Assembly: GCA_900757615.1 (NCBI GenBank)
Contig: CAAEON010000017.1
Coordinates: forward strand, 36,291 to 100,290
Length of the DNA stretch: 64,000 nucleotides
Reading direction: 5' to 3'
Source: an uncultured Collinsella sp.
GTDB lineage: Bacteria; Actinomycetota; Coriobacteriia; Coriobacteriales; Coriobacteriaceae
The position numbers and the translations under genes were made by a program. Shown piece by piece: positions 16,602 to 25,317 of this stretch. The notes under the pieces were generated by a model, which had not been told where the DNA came from, ran no database searches, and saw only the letters and a program-made list of their open reading frames with translations. Every line of letters begins with the position of its first letter. Position 1 is the stretch's first letter.

Positions 16602-16636
16602 GAATGTGACAAAGGGACTGCCCCCTTGTCACATTC
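16602..16636. repeat. Family E palindrome (GTGACAAAGGG type)
   Basis: GAATGTGACAAAGGG pairs with CCCTTGTCACATTC around a short centre containing GGGACTGCCC. It starts 122 bp upstream of kup and ends just before the nitroreductase stop codon. Related palindromes lie at 32699-32726 and 53350-53374. Confidence 0.85.
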
Positions 16637-16637
16637 G

Positions 16638-17510
16638 TCATTTTCCGAGCCAGTTTTTGAACCACCACTCCATGGAGCGGCTCATCTCGGCCATAAAGGG
16701 ACTCGTGTGCTTGCGGGTATAGATGTCCACGACGCGCTCCCCCACCTCGCGGGCGTGCGGACGAAACATCGCATCCATCTCGGCCACCTGCGCGTCCATA
16801 GTCGCGGCATCGGCGCGGCAGTAGCGCTCCTCGTGCACCAGGTTCACCACGGGATGCGCAATGGCCGGACGCTCCTTACGGGGCGTGCCGATGATGAGCA
16901 TCGACAGCGGCATGGTATAGGGCGGCAGATCGAGCAGCTCGGCAACTTCCTCGGCATTCTCGACGATATCACCGATGTAGCAGCTCCCCAGGCCCAGGGC
17001 CTCGGCGGCAACCACGGCGTTTTGCGCGGCGATCACGGCGTCCTGGGCCGCGATGGCAAAGTCGCCCAAACCCGGCGCGCGGCGGGGCGCCTTGCCCGTG
17101 CGCTCGACAAACTCGGGTTCAAAGCAGCCCACGTGCTCAAACAGATCGATCCACTTGGCATAATCGACCACAAATATAAGTGCCCAGGGCGCCTTGGCGA
17201 TCATGGGCTGGTGGTCGCACAGGTCGGCCAGACGGTCCAGCGTGGCCTGCTCGCGAATGCTCACGATGGAATACATCATCATGGCGCCCGCCGACGGCGC
17301 GCGACTCGCCGCATGCAGAATCGCCGCCCGCTGCTCGTCGGTCACCGCCACGGGACGGTCGTTGTCATCGCGCGCAAAAGCGCGCGTGGACGAACGGTGC
17401 TCCAAAATGTCCAGTACCGCGTTGCCCGTAGTCTCGACCGGATAGCCGCACGTATCCACGACCGCAGCTCCGTCGCCGCCCATGTCCGCCTTGCAAACCT
17501 GCTCGCTCAT
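16638..17510 (-). CDS. Nitroreductase family FMN-dependent oxidoreductase
   Basis: A 290-residue protein. The nitroreductase fold begins near residue 30 (VLDILEHRSSTRAF, the FMN-phosphate-binding RxSxRxF motif), followed by ASRAPSAGAMMMYS and the later AAEALGLGSCYIGDI flavin-contact block. Such enzymes reduce nitro groups, quinones or enones using NAD(P)H; the substrate is unknown. The C-terminal part after about 220 is longer than in minimal family members and rich in charged helices. It is followed on the same strand by kup. Start ATG 17510 has a GAGGG-like SD. Confident at family level only. Confidence 0.88.
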   Translation of the reverse strand: MSEQVCKADMGGDGAAVVDTCGYPVETTGNAVLDILEHRSSTRAFARDDNDRPVAVTDEQRAAILHAASRAPSAGAMMMYSIVSIREQATLDRLADLCDHQPMIAKAPWALIFVVDYAKWIDLFEHVGCFEPEFVERTGKAPRRAPGLGDFAIAAQDAVIAAQNAVVAAEALGLGSCYIGDIVENAEEVAELLDLPPYTMPLSMLIIGTPRKERPAIAHPVVNLVHEERYCRADAATMDAQVAEMDAMFRPHAREVGERVVDIYTRKHTSPFMAEMSRSMEWWFKNWLGK

Positions 17511-17724
17511 CGCCCTACCCTCGCCATTTCTTTAAGAAGCCTTTACGTTTCCGTGTAATTCCCGTCCATTATCGCGCAGGTCGCCACTACATTGCGCCAC
17601 ACCGCCACACGCGCGCGTTAATATGGCTGGTTGTTGTGCGCAGCCACCAATTGCAGCGCATATCTTGGTAACAATCGGGTAAACCCCCGCTTTCGTAGGT
17701 TTTAAGTTTGTGAGGAGTCTCAGC

Positions 17725-20025
17725 ATGTTCGCAGCCGCCATCTCGCTCGTCGGTCTTGCGGCGACCGTCTACCTTGTCTTGCGCGAGGCCAAGGCCATTC
17801 GCGCTCAGTCGGGCACCGTTGCCAAAAGCGCTCTTGGGTGGAGCGTCGCCTTCGGCCTGTTCCAGGTCTTTTTGACTATTTGGGGCGCCGTGGGCCTCGT
17901 CGCTCAAAACGAGCCGCTCGCCTTTGTGATGCTCATCCTGACCAACGCCATTCTCACCGGATGCGCTTGGGCCAGCATCGTCCGCGACCGCATCGCACCG
18001 CGCGTCTTTGCGTTCGCTGCTACCGACGCCCCCGCCCCCACCGGCAAGCTCGCCCGCCTGCGCGGCGCCTTTGTGGGCAAACCGCTCGTCGCCGCCGTCT
18101 TGTGCCTGCTGCTCGCCGGCGTCTTTGCGCTGCTGGGAATGGAAGTCTCGTCCAACCACGACTTTACCTGGGTCTACCCCCTGTGCATCCTGCTCGAGTG
18201 GGCCATTATCACCGTGCTCATGACCGGCTTGTTCTTCCTGTTCCAGCGCCACGGCGCAGCTCCCGCGGTCCTGGCCTTTGCCCTCTTTGTCCTGGGCATT
18301 GCCGAGTTCTTCGTCATCACGTTTAAATCCATGCCCATCCAGCCGGGCGACCTTTCGGCCATCTCCACCGCCGCCGCGGTCGCCGGCACCGGCTACACCT
18401 TCTCCATCTCGCTGTTCTGCGTGCTGTCCATGGGCTTTACCGCCATCGCCATGCTGCTGTGCGAGTACGCCGGCCTGGTCGCGCCGCACCGCCAGAAGGG
18501 AGCCGCCAACGCCAAGCGCATGCTGCTCACCAACCTGCTCGTCGCCGTGCTGTGCCTGGGCGGCGTGACCGCGCATGTCACGCTCATCGACTACTACAAC
18601 ACCCTCGGCATCACCGTCTACACCTGGCGCCCGCTCGAGAGCTACTGGCGCGAGGGCTATCTGCCTGCCTTTATTAGTGCGGCGCAGTCCATCAAGCCGC
18701 CCAAACCCGCCGACTACTCCGTCGACGATGCCAAGGCCACGCTCAAAAAATACGCCAAGGCCTACGACAAGTCCGACGCCGCCAAGAGCGACGAGCGCAC
18801 CGCCGCAAAGGAGCAGTTCGACAGCGAGAAGCCCACGGTCATCGCCATCATGAACGAGACCTTCTCGGATCTGTCGATCTACCAGAACATGCGCGCCGGC
18901 TACGAGGGCCCGCAGTACTTTAAGAACCTGTCCAACTGCCTCAGCCGCGGCAAGCTCTATGTGAGCGCCTACGGCGGCGGTACCGCCAATACCGAGTTTG
19001 AGTTTATGACCGGCAACTCCATGGCCAACCTGGGCTCGGGCGTGTACCCCTACACCATCTACAACATGGAGACGACCGGGAACCTGGCAGAGCAGTTCAA
19101 ATCGCTCGGATATTCCACCACGGCCATGCACCCCAACCACGCAACCAACTGGAACCGCGAGAACGTCTACAAGGACTTTGGCTTTGACCAGTTCCTGTCC
19201 ATCAACGACTTCCAGGGAGCCGACACCCTGCGCGGCATGGTGACCGACCAGGCTACCTACGACAAGATTCTTGAGCTGCTCGACCAGAACGCCGATCCGC
19301 AGTTTATCTTCGACGTGACCATGCAGAACCACTCGGGCTACGATACGGGCCTGCTGCCGGTCGACAAGCAGATGCACCTGAATATCGACACGACCGACCT
19401 GGACGCCAAGACCGTCGAGGACGGCACGCTCTCCGATGTCGACGAGTATGTCTCGTGCATTGAGCAGTCCGACCAGGCGCTGCGTTACTTCCTCAACGCC
19501 CTGAGCAAGCTCGACCGCAAGGTGGTCGTGGTGTTCTGGGGCGACCATCAGCCGTTCTTCCCGTCCAAGTTCAACGATAAGTGGTTTACCGACGAGGACG
19601 ATGCCACCCACCAGGAGCGCTTGTGGCAGACCGACTACATCATCTGGGCCAACTACGACGTTGCCGGCTGCGACCAGACGAGTGAGACCGACGACCTGTC
19701 CACCAACTACCTGTCCACCCAGCTCATGCAGCTGATCGGCGCACCGCTGACCGACTACCAGAAGGCGCACATGACGCTGCGCGAGTCGCTGCCCGCCATC
19801 AACTCCGTTGGCTACGAGGACGCCAGCCTGCGTTGGGCGCTTTCCTCCAACGTCACCGGTGACGACGCCGCTGCCGCAGCCGCCACCAAAGCGCGCGAGG
19901 ATTACGCCAAGATGCAGTACTACGAGATGTTCCGCGACGGCAAGAACGTCTATACGGAGCACTTCCAGACCGAGGCCAACGAGACCGACCCCAACCTGGC
20001 GCCGGGAACAACCAAGATCAAATAG
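17725..20025 (+). CDS. LTA synthase/MdoB-family phosphoglycerol transferase-like membrane enzyme
   Basis: A 766-residue protein with several N-terminal membrane segments (to about residue 300) and an extracytoplasmic alkaline-phosphatase-superfamily domain. MNETFSDLS holds the expected metal-binding Glu and nucleophilic Thr; AYGGGTANTEFEFMTGNSM and VFWGDHQPF supply further catalytic and metal residues, as in LtaS and OpgB. It should transfer glycerophosphate-type groups onto a cell-envelope glycolipid or glycan. ATG 17725 follows TGAGGAG at normal spacing. The gene is transcribed alone; the 3' side holds a large structured repeat and a terminator. Confidence 0.88.
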   Translation: MFAAAISLVGLAATVYLVLREAKAIRAQSGTVAKSALGWSVAFGLFQVFLTIWGAVGLVAQNEPLAFVMLILTNAILTGCAWASIVRDRIAPRVFAFAATDAPAPTGKLARLRGAFVGKPLVAAVLCLLLAGVFALLGMEVSSNHDFTWVYPLCILLEWAIITVLMTGLFFLFQRHGAAPAVLAFALFVLGIAEFFVITFKSMPIQPGDLSAISTAAAVAGTGYTFSISLFCVLSMGFTAIAMLLCEYAGLVAPHRQKGAANAKRMLLTNLLVAVLCLGGVTAHVTLIDYYNTLGITVYTWRPLESYWREGYLPAFISAAQSIKPPKPADYSVDDAKATLKKYAKAYDKSDAAKSDERTAAKEQFDSEKPTVIAIMNETFSDLSIYQNMRAGYEGPQYFKNLSNCLSRGKLYVSAYGGGTANTEFEFMTGNSMANLGSGVYPYTIYNMETTGNLAEQFKSLGYSTTAMHPNHATNWNRENVYKDFGFDQFLSINDFQGADTLRGMVTDQATYDKILELLDQNADPQFIFDVTMQNHSGYDTGLLPVDKQMHLNIDTTDLDAKTVEDGTLSDVDEYVSCIEQSDQALRYFLNALSKLDRKVVVVFWGDHQPFFPSKFNDKWFTDEDDATHQERLWQTDYIIWANYDVAGCDQTSETDDLSTNYLSTQLMQLIGAPLTDYQKAHMTLRESLPAINSVGYEDASLRWALSSNVTGDDAAAAAATKAREDYAKMQYYEMFRDGKNVYTEHFQTEANETDPNLAPGTTKIK

Positions 20026-20044
20026 CGGCACGTCTTAACTGGTT

Positions 20045-20175
20045 CGTCTGCCCGGCGGCGCGGAACGTAAGGTTCCCTGCTCGGACAGTCCTGCTCGCAC
20101 GGAGAGCACATTAAGTGCTCTCCGGCTCGTGCGGAACTCGCGATGAGCCTTACATTCCGCACCGCCGGGCAGACG
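20045..20175. repeat. Family F structured repeat, copy 1 (large imperfect hairpin)
   Basis: Outer arms CGTCTGCCCGGCGG and CCGCCGGGCAGACG, a middle stem (GTAAGG with CCTTAC) and a central palindrome GGAGAGCACATTAAGTGC...CTCC form one long interrupted hairpin. The block ACAGTCCTGC and the block GTGCGGAACTCGCGAT flank the centre. The copy at 63879-64000 keeps these blocks while its outer stem has a different sequence that still pairs. It lies 20 bp downstream of the LTA-synthase-like gene. Confidence 0.85.
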
Positions 20176-20232
20176 CCTCGGTGTTGAAGCGCGGCTTGTC
20201 ATGGGGGCATCTGCTGAACATATATAAGTTGA

Positions 20233-20256
20233 AGGCCACGTCATGTGGCCTTTTTT
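20233..20256 (+). terminator. Rho-independent terminator
   Basis: AGGCCAC and GTGGCCT form a 7-bp stem with a 4-5 nt loop, followed by six T residues. It ends the transcript reading out of the LTA-synthase-like gene and the structured repeat. Confidence 0.88.
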
Positions 20257-20260
20257 GCAT

Positions 20261-20477
20261 CCGGAAGCCGTGTCCCAGAATTCACGTCCGGAGTGGGATG
20301 CAGTTTCCGCTTACGGCCCCGTTGGGAAACTGCATCCCACTCCGATTGCAAATTCCGGGTCGCAGTTTCCGTCAAGCCCCTCAACCGGAAACCGCATCCC
20401 ATTCCAAAGCCAAATTCCGGGACGCATTTTCCGAAACCCCACCCATCCGGAAATCGTGTCCCACTCTGAATACATCC
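20261..20477. repeat. Tandem array, exact 62-bp period, 3.5 units
   Basis: Units begin CCGGAA (or TGGGAA) at 20261, 20323, 20385 and 20447. Each contains a 15-bp inverted pair such as CGGAAACCGCATCCC and GGGACGCATTTTCCG around an 18-bp spacer with AAATTCCGG. Unit sequences have diverged but the period is constant. The array occupies most of the space between the two terminators at 20233 and 20516 and has no coding potential that I can defend. Confidence 0.9.
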
Positions 20478-20515
20478 AGCGAACGCTTGCCACGGTTGCG
20501 CCCACGAGTGTCAAG

Positions 20516-20543
20516 AAAAAAGCCTCGAGAATCTCGAGGCTTT
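20516..20543 (-). terminator. Rho-independent terminator of the flavodoxin gene
   Basis: On the minus strand AAAGCCTCGAG pairs with CTCGAGGCTTT and runs into TTTTTT. It lies about 45 bp after the flavodoxin stop. Confidence 0.9.
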
Positions 20544-20585
20544 CACATTTGTATTGTTTTGCACGAAGGACCGCGAACGGCGAAG

Positions 20586-21137
20586 CTACTCTCCCAGCAC
20601 GGCCTTCTTGGCGGCTGCAGCCATGTTGTCCAGGTCTTCCTTGGTGGGATGGTCCTTCGCGGCAACCCAGTTGTCGAGCAGCATCTTAAATCGGGCGTTT
20701 TCGGGATCTTGCTCGAGCATGGCCTCGTAGCGCTGCTTGACCGCGGGGCCCATCTTGCCCTGGCACATCGCCCAGCCCGCAAGCTCGGCATCCCCAGCCA
20801 AATTGGAAGTTACGCGGTCGATAATCTGCTGATAGTAGCTCTGGTCGGCGCCAAAACCGCAGGTGCCAAACAGGAAGACGCGCTTACCGTGCAAGGCGGA
20901 GAGCAACGCCGCGACCGAAGGCGTGCACGCGCCCTTGTCACACCAAAAACCGACGAGCACCGTGTCGGCCGCGCAGGCGCCCTGCGCCTCGAGCGCAACC
21001 TGATCTGCATCCGCATCGTCGCTCAACGCCGCGGCATGGACAAACTCAACGCCCGCAGCCTGCAGAGCGCGCTTAATCGCACCCGAAACCATCCTGGTAT
21101 TACCGCTCTTGCTGTTAACCACCAAAGAGCACGTCAT
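20586..21137 (-). CDS. Flavodoxin-like protein
   Basis: A 183-residue protein with a flavodoxin fold: the FMN-phosphate loop is VNSKSGNTRM near the N-terminus, VLVGFWCDKGACTPSVAALL forms the second flavin loop, and FGTCGFGADQSYYQQI the third. It should carry electrons through FMN in the cytoplasm. The arrangement resembles the BilS-type flavodoxin family known from gut bacteria, but no bilirubin reductase gene is adjacent. ATG 21137 is preferred over the upstream GTG (21143) because the GAGG SD is better spaced. Monocistronic, with its own terminator. Confidence 0.8.
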   Translation of the reverse strand: MTCSLVVNSKSGNTRMVSGAIKRALQAAGVEFVHAAALSDDADADQVALEAQGACAADTVLVGFWCDKGACTPSVAALLSALHGKRVFLFGTCGFGADQSYYQQIIDRVTSNLAGDAELAGWAMCQGKMGPAVKQRYEAMLEQDPENARFKMLLDNWVAAKDHPTKEDLDNMAAAAKKAVLGE

Positions 21138-21264
21138 AGTCACGTTGCCTCGTTTCCCCCAAAACTAAAGCCACTAATGCAATTTATTAGATGAATATCT
21201 TAGTACTAACGTGACAGATGTAAACCACCGTCTGTCGATTGATTAATTTGCCCCACGGGCTTGC

Positions 21265-23124
21265 TTACTGGGCGAACTGACTGCGGTAGAGCTCGGCGTA
21301 GAAGCCGCCTGCCGCTAGCAGCTCGTCGTGTGTGCCGCGCTCGATAATCTGGCCGTCGCGCATGACCAGAATGCAGTCGGCGTTGCGAATCGTCGACAGG
21401 CGGTGCGCCACCACAAAGCTCGTGCGACCGGCCATGAGCTCGTCAAATGCCGCCTGCACCTGCAGCTCGGTACGGGTATCGATGCTCGAGGTGGCCTCGT
21501 CCAGCAGCAGAATCGCCGGATCGGTGAGCATGACGCGCGCGATGCACAGCAGCTGTTTTTGACCCTGGCTAAACGTGCCGCCGTCCTCGCCGATCACCGT
21601 ATCGTAGCCGTCGGGCAGCTGCACGATAAACTTGTGCGCATGCGCGCGCTTGGCAGCCTCGATAACCTGCTCGCGCGTGGCATCCGGGCAGCCGTAGGCA
21701 ATGTTCTGGGCCACCGTGCCCTCGAACAGCCAAGTATCTTGCAGCACCATGCCAAAGGCGCGACGCAGGCTTGCGCGCGTGTAGTCACGCGAAGACCGGC
21801 CATCGACCATGATGCGTCCGGCATCGATATCGTAAAACCGCAGCAGCAGGTTGATGAGCGTCGTCTTGCCGCAGCCCGTGGGACCGACCAGGGCAAAGCG
21901 CATGCCGGGTTTGGCCTCAATACAGATATCCTGCAGCAGCTTGCGGTCGGGCACGTAGCTAAAGTCCACATGTTCAAAGGCGACCTCGCCCTTCGGGGCG
22001 GCAAGCTCCGCGGCATCCGTCGCATCGGGCTCCTGCTCGCGCGCATCGAGCAGCGCAAACATGCGGCGCGCCGAGGCGTACGCGGTCTGGATCTGCGTAA
22101 TGACGTTGGTGACCTCGTTGAACGGCTTGGTGTACTGGTTGGCATAGGACAGGAAGATCTGCACGCCGCCCACCGTAAGCGCCGCGGGCACGCCCGTGAT
22201 CACGCCCACGCAGCCGATCACAGCGACCACGGCATAGATGATGTTATTGATAAAGCGCGTGCCGGGGTTGGAGAGCGAACCCATAAACTGCGCGCGCTCG
22301 CCCGCGGTGTAGAGCTCAGCGTTGAGGGCATCGAAGCGCTGCTGGGCGTTGGGACCATAGGCAAAGGCGTCGACAAGCTTTTGCTCGCCCACATACTCCT
22401 CGATATGGCCACCGAGCTGGCCCTGAATGCGCTGTTGAGCAGTGAAGCTCTTATTGGAAAGCTTGGCGATGGCACCGGCCGCAAAGATGGAAAGCGGCGT
22501 GACGAGCACCACCACGAGCGTCATGGTCAGGTTAATGGAGAGCATAAACGCAAGCGTGCCAACGATGGTGATAACGCCGGTGAACAGCTGGGTAAAGCCC
22601 TGCAGCAGACCGTCGCCCACCTGGTCGACGTCGTTGACCACGCGGCTCATAAGGTCGCCGTGGGCATGGCTGTCGATAAAGCTGAGCGGCATGCGACTGA
22701 GCTTGTCGCTCGCCTCCACGCGCATGTCGCGCACCGTCTCGTAGGACAGACGGTTGACGCAGTAGCCCTGCAGCCACTGGAAGGCCGCCGCGCCCACCAC
22801 GACGAGCGCAAGTTTGGTAACGAGCGGCAGCAGCGCGTCGAAGTCCACCCGCCCGGCGGCGACGATCAGGTCGATGCCCTCGCCGATGAGGATGGGCGTA
22901 TAGAGTTGCAAGATCACCGAGATAGCGGCGCTCACAAACGACGCCGTAAACGAAATACGGTGCGGACGGACGTAGCCCATCAGGCGGCGGGTCACCGCGC
23001 CCACGGGATAGCGCTCTGGGTCGCCGGGCTGGCGCGGGCCGTCGCCCAGGTCGTTGAGGTTATCGTTACCGGACACGTTTGCCGTCATCGTGGCGACCGA
23101 ACCGGAGGAAGTGTACGGATTCAT
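21265..23124 (-). CDS. ABC exporter subunit, catalytic-site half of heterodimer 1
   Basis: A 619-residue half-transporter: six-helix exporter membrane domain (about 60-340) and nucleotide-binding domain. Walker A is GPTGCGKTT, Walker B LLLDEATSSID with a canonical catalytic Glu, but the signature is FSQGQKQ instead of LSGGQ. This is the pattern of heterodimeric exporters of the TM288/BmrD type, where each subunit supplies one intact element. Its ATG overlaps the TAA of the partner gene (TAAATG) with AAGGAGGG upstream, so translation is coupled. Substrates are probably drugs, lipids or peptides; none can be specified. Confidence 0.93.
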   Translation of the reverse strand: MNPYTSSGSVATMTANVSGNDNLNDLGDGPRQPGDPERYPVGAVTRRLMGYVRPHRISFTASFVSAAISVILQLYTPILIGEGIDLIVAAGRVDFDALLPLVTKLALVVVGAAAFQWLQGYCVNRLSYETVRDMRVEASDKLSRMPLSFIDSHAHGDLMSRVVNDVDQVGDGLLQGFTQLFTGVITIVGTLAFMLSINLTMTLVVVLVTPLSIFAAGAIAKLSNKSFTAQQRIQGQLGGHIEEYVGEQKLVDAFAYGPNAQQRFDALNAELYTAGERAQFMGSLSNPGTRFINNIIYAVVAVIGCVGVITGVPAALTVGGVQIFLSYANQYTKPFNEVTNVITQIQTAYASARRMFALLDAREQEPDATDAAELAAPKGEVAFEHVDFSYVPDRKLLQDICIEAKPGMRFALVGPTGCGKTTLINLLLRFYDIDAGRIMVDGRSSRDYTRASLRRAFGMVLQDTWLFEGTVAQNIAYGCPDATREQVIEAAKRAHAHKFIVQLPDGYDTVIGEDGGTFSQGQKQLLCIARVMLTDPAILLLDEATSSIDTRTELQVQAAFDELMAGRTSFVVAHRLSTIRNADCILVMRDGQIIERGTHDELLAAGGFYAELYRSQFAQ

Positions 23125-24987
23125 TTAGCAGCCCTCCTTTGCGCAGGCAGATACAGGGGCGCCTAGGGCGGACGCGGGCCCTGGGGTGGGCGCGAGCGCC
23201 GCACTCCCCTGTTGGCCCTCGAGCTCCTCGCGGCGAAGCTGCGACTGGCAGATCTCTCGGTAGAGCTGGCAGCTTGCATACAGCTCGTCATGCGTGCCAA
23301 GGCCCGCAACCGAGCCGTGGTCGAGTACGCAGATTATGTCGGCATCGCGCACGGTCGAGACGCGCTGGCTCACGATGACAGTCGTCAGCGGCAGCCCGCC
23401 CTCGGCGGCACCGCGCACGCTGCGCTCGCGAATGGCATGACGAAGCGCCGCGTCGGTCTTAAAGTCGAGCGCCGAGGCAGAGTCATCCATGATCAGGACC
23501 TGTGGCGAGCCCACCAGGGCGCGCGCGATGGTCAGGCGCTGGCGCTGACCGCCGCTGAAGTTCTTACCGCCCGCCTCGACCGGGGCGTCGAGGCCCTGCG
23601 GCTTGTTGCGCACGAACTCGCTCGCCTGCGCCATGTCGAGCGCCGCCCAGAGCTCCTCGTCGGTTGCCGCCTCATCGCGCCAGGTCAGGTTGCTGCGGAT
23701 GGTGCCGCTCACGAGCGACGCGCGCTGCGGAACGGTCGCGACCACATGGCGCAGCTGGTCGAGCGGCCAGGTGCGCACGTCGGCGCCCATCACGCTCACG
23801 CTGCCGGTGCCCGCATCGTACAGGCGCGGGATAAGCGAGACGAGCGTGGACTTGCCGCTGCCCGTGCCGCCGATGATGCCGAGCGTCTTGCCCAGCGGCA
23901 GCTCCAGCGTCACATCGTTGACGGCGTTGGCAGCGCCGGCGCCAAAGGAGAAGCTCGCATGGCTCAAGCTCAGCGCGGGAACTGGAGCGACATTGCCCGG
24001 CTTGGGCAGCGCGACCGGCTGGTTGTCCTCGTCGGTAATGCTCGGCACGCAATTGAGCACCTCGTTGATGCGCGACGCACTGGCGCTCGCCTTGGTAAAG
24101 ACCACGACCAGGTTGGCGACGTACACGATGGAGGTCAGGGTCTGCGTCATGTAGTTCACAAACGCCATGACCTGACCCTGCGTGAGCTCGCCCACGTTGA
24201 CCTGGATGCCGCCGACCCACAGGATGGCGCACACGCCCAGGTTCATCACCAAAAACGTGACGGGGTTGAGAATCGACGAGAGCTTGCCCACCGCGATGGC
24301 AGTATTGGCCTGGTCATCGGCGGCCTGGGCAAAGCGCTCGCGCTCGTGATCTTCGCGCACAAACGCGCGGACCACGCGGGCGCCCGAAAGCCCCTCGCGG
24401 CAGATAAGCGCAATGCGATCGAGCTTCGCCTGCAGCTGTTTGTAGTACGGGATGCAGCGCACCATGACAAACCAAAACACCAAGCCGATGGCGGGCGTGC
24501 AAATCAAAAAGATGATGCCGAGCTTAAGGTCGATGGCGAGGGCCGCGACCATGGAGCCCACCGCCAGGAAAGGCCAGCGGATGAGCATACGCACGCCCAG
24601 CGCCACGGCGAGCTGCACCTGGTTGACGTCGTTGGTGACGCGCGTGATGAGCGACGGCGTGCCAAAGCGGTCGAGTTCGACATAGCTCAGCTTATTGATG
24701 TGCTGGTAGAGCGCGCCTCGAATGTCGGTGCCCATGCCCTGCGAGGTGAGCGCCGCCATCTTTTGGCAAACGAGCGTAAACGAGATGCCGATCACAGCCA
24801 TGGCGCCAAGTACCATGCCGTAGTGGATAACGGCGTTCACGTCGTGCGAGCCAATGCCCTTATCGATCATTTGAGCAATCACGAGCGGCGTAAGCAGGTC
24901 AAAGATCACTTCGATCAGCTTGCACACAGGACCAATCACCATATACCGGCGAAACTTACCACCAAAACGCCTGAGCAGCTCAATCAT
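23125..24987 (-). CDS. ABC exporter subunit, degenerate-site half of heterodimer 1
   Basis: A 620-residue half-transporter with an exporter membrane domain followed by an NBD: Walker A GGTGSGKST, intact signature NFSGGQRQR, and Walker B IMDDSASALD, in which the catalytic Glu is replaced by Asp. That is the degenerate site expected of a TM287/BmrC-like subunit and complements the partner at 21265. The C-terminus carries an extra Ala/Pro-rich tail ending ACAKEGC. ATG 24987 follows GGGAG nine bases away. It is first in a two-gene operon. The span 24988-25191 upstream contains no feature I can support. Confidence 0.93.
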   Translation of the reverse strand: MIELLRRFGGKFRRYMVIGPVCKLIEVIFDLLTPLVIAQMIDKGIGSHDVNAVIHYGMVLGAMAVIGISFTLVCQKMAALTSQGMGTDIRGALYQHINKLSYVELDRFGTPSLITRVTNDVNQVQLAVALGVRMLIRWPFLAVGSMVAALAIDLKLGIIFLICTPAIGLVFWFVMVRCIPYYKQLQAKLDRIALICREGLSGARVVRAFVREDHERERFAQAADDQANTAIAVGKLSSILNPVTFLVMNLGVCAILWVGGIQVNVGELTQGQVMAFVNYMTQTLTSIVYVANLVVVFTKASASASRINEVLNCVPSITDEDNQPVALPKPGNVAPVPALSLSHASFSFGAGAANAVNDVTLELPLGKTLGIIGGTGSGKSTLVSLIPRLYDAGTGSVSVMGADVRTWPLDQLRHVVATVPQRASLVSGTIRSNLTWRDEAATDEELWAALDMAQASEFVRNKPQGLDAPVEAGGKNFSGGQRQRLTIARALVGSPQVLIMDDSASALDFKTDAALRHAIRERSVRGAAEGGLPLTTVIVSQRVSTVRDADIICVLDHGSVAGLGTHDELYASCQLYREICQSQLRREELEGQQGSAALAPTPGPASALGAPVSACAKEGC

Positions 24988-25191
24988 GTATAGGCGCTCC
25001 CTATCATCATCTCTCTTCAATCTGATTCATGATAGTACGGAGAACCCTGGAGATGCGTAAGCAACTCGTCACAGATGTAAGGGCGACGGTCACTAGCGCC
25101 CAAGGTATGTAGCAGCTGATGTTTTGGCAACGCCAGCGAGCGGCATAACGCCAGGGATTCAATTATCAGATAAATGTGACCCTTCGGGTGG

Positions 25192-25316
25192 TTTTGGTCG
25201 GCTACCCGCGAGTGCCGGCAGGGCGCTTGGTAGTCGAGCGATCCCGCAGGCGAAGCCGAGGACCAGCGAGACACCAAGCGCCCTGCCGGCACTCGCGGGT
25301 AGCCGCGGCACCAAAA
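25192..25316. repeat. Large hairpin immediately downstream of SRP RNA
   Basis: TTTTGGTCGGCTACCCGCG and the following GAGTGCCGGCAGGGCGCTTGG on one side pair with CCAAGCGCCCTGCCGGCACTC and CGCGGGTAGCC plus ACCAAAA on the other, giving about 40 nearly continuous base pairs and a 40-nt centre. The distal arm contains the T-run that ends the SRP RNA on the minus strand. Function unknown; it may secure termination or block read-through toward the ABC genes. Confidence 0.8.
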
Positions 25317-25317
25317 A

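Noticed and set aside
16480..16637. c-di-AMP (ydaO/kimA) riboswitch before kup
   Set aside because: Only 158 bp separate kup from the preceding gene, part of which is a palindromic repeat; the conserved riboswitch motifs are not seen.
17587..20031. Long antisense open frame opposite the LTA-synthase-like gene
   Set aside because: Same GC-bias artefact; composition is Gly/Val/Arg-rich without recognisable domains.
20261..20477. CRISPR array
   Set aside because: The 62-bp units are continuous tandem repeats without unique spacers, units have diverged, and no cas genes are present.
23125..24987. Inactive ABC subunit or pseudogene because of IMDDSASALD
   Set aside because: Asp in place of Glu in Walker B is the normal degenerate site of heterodimeric exporters, and the partner supplies the catalytic Glu.
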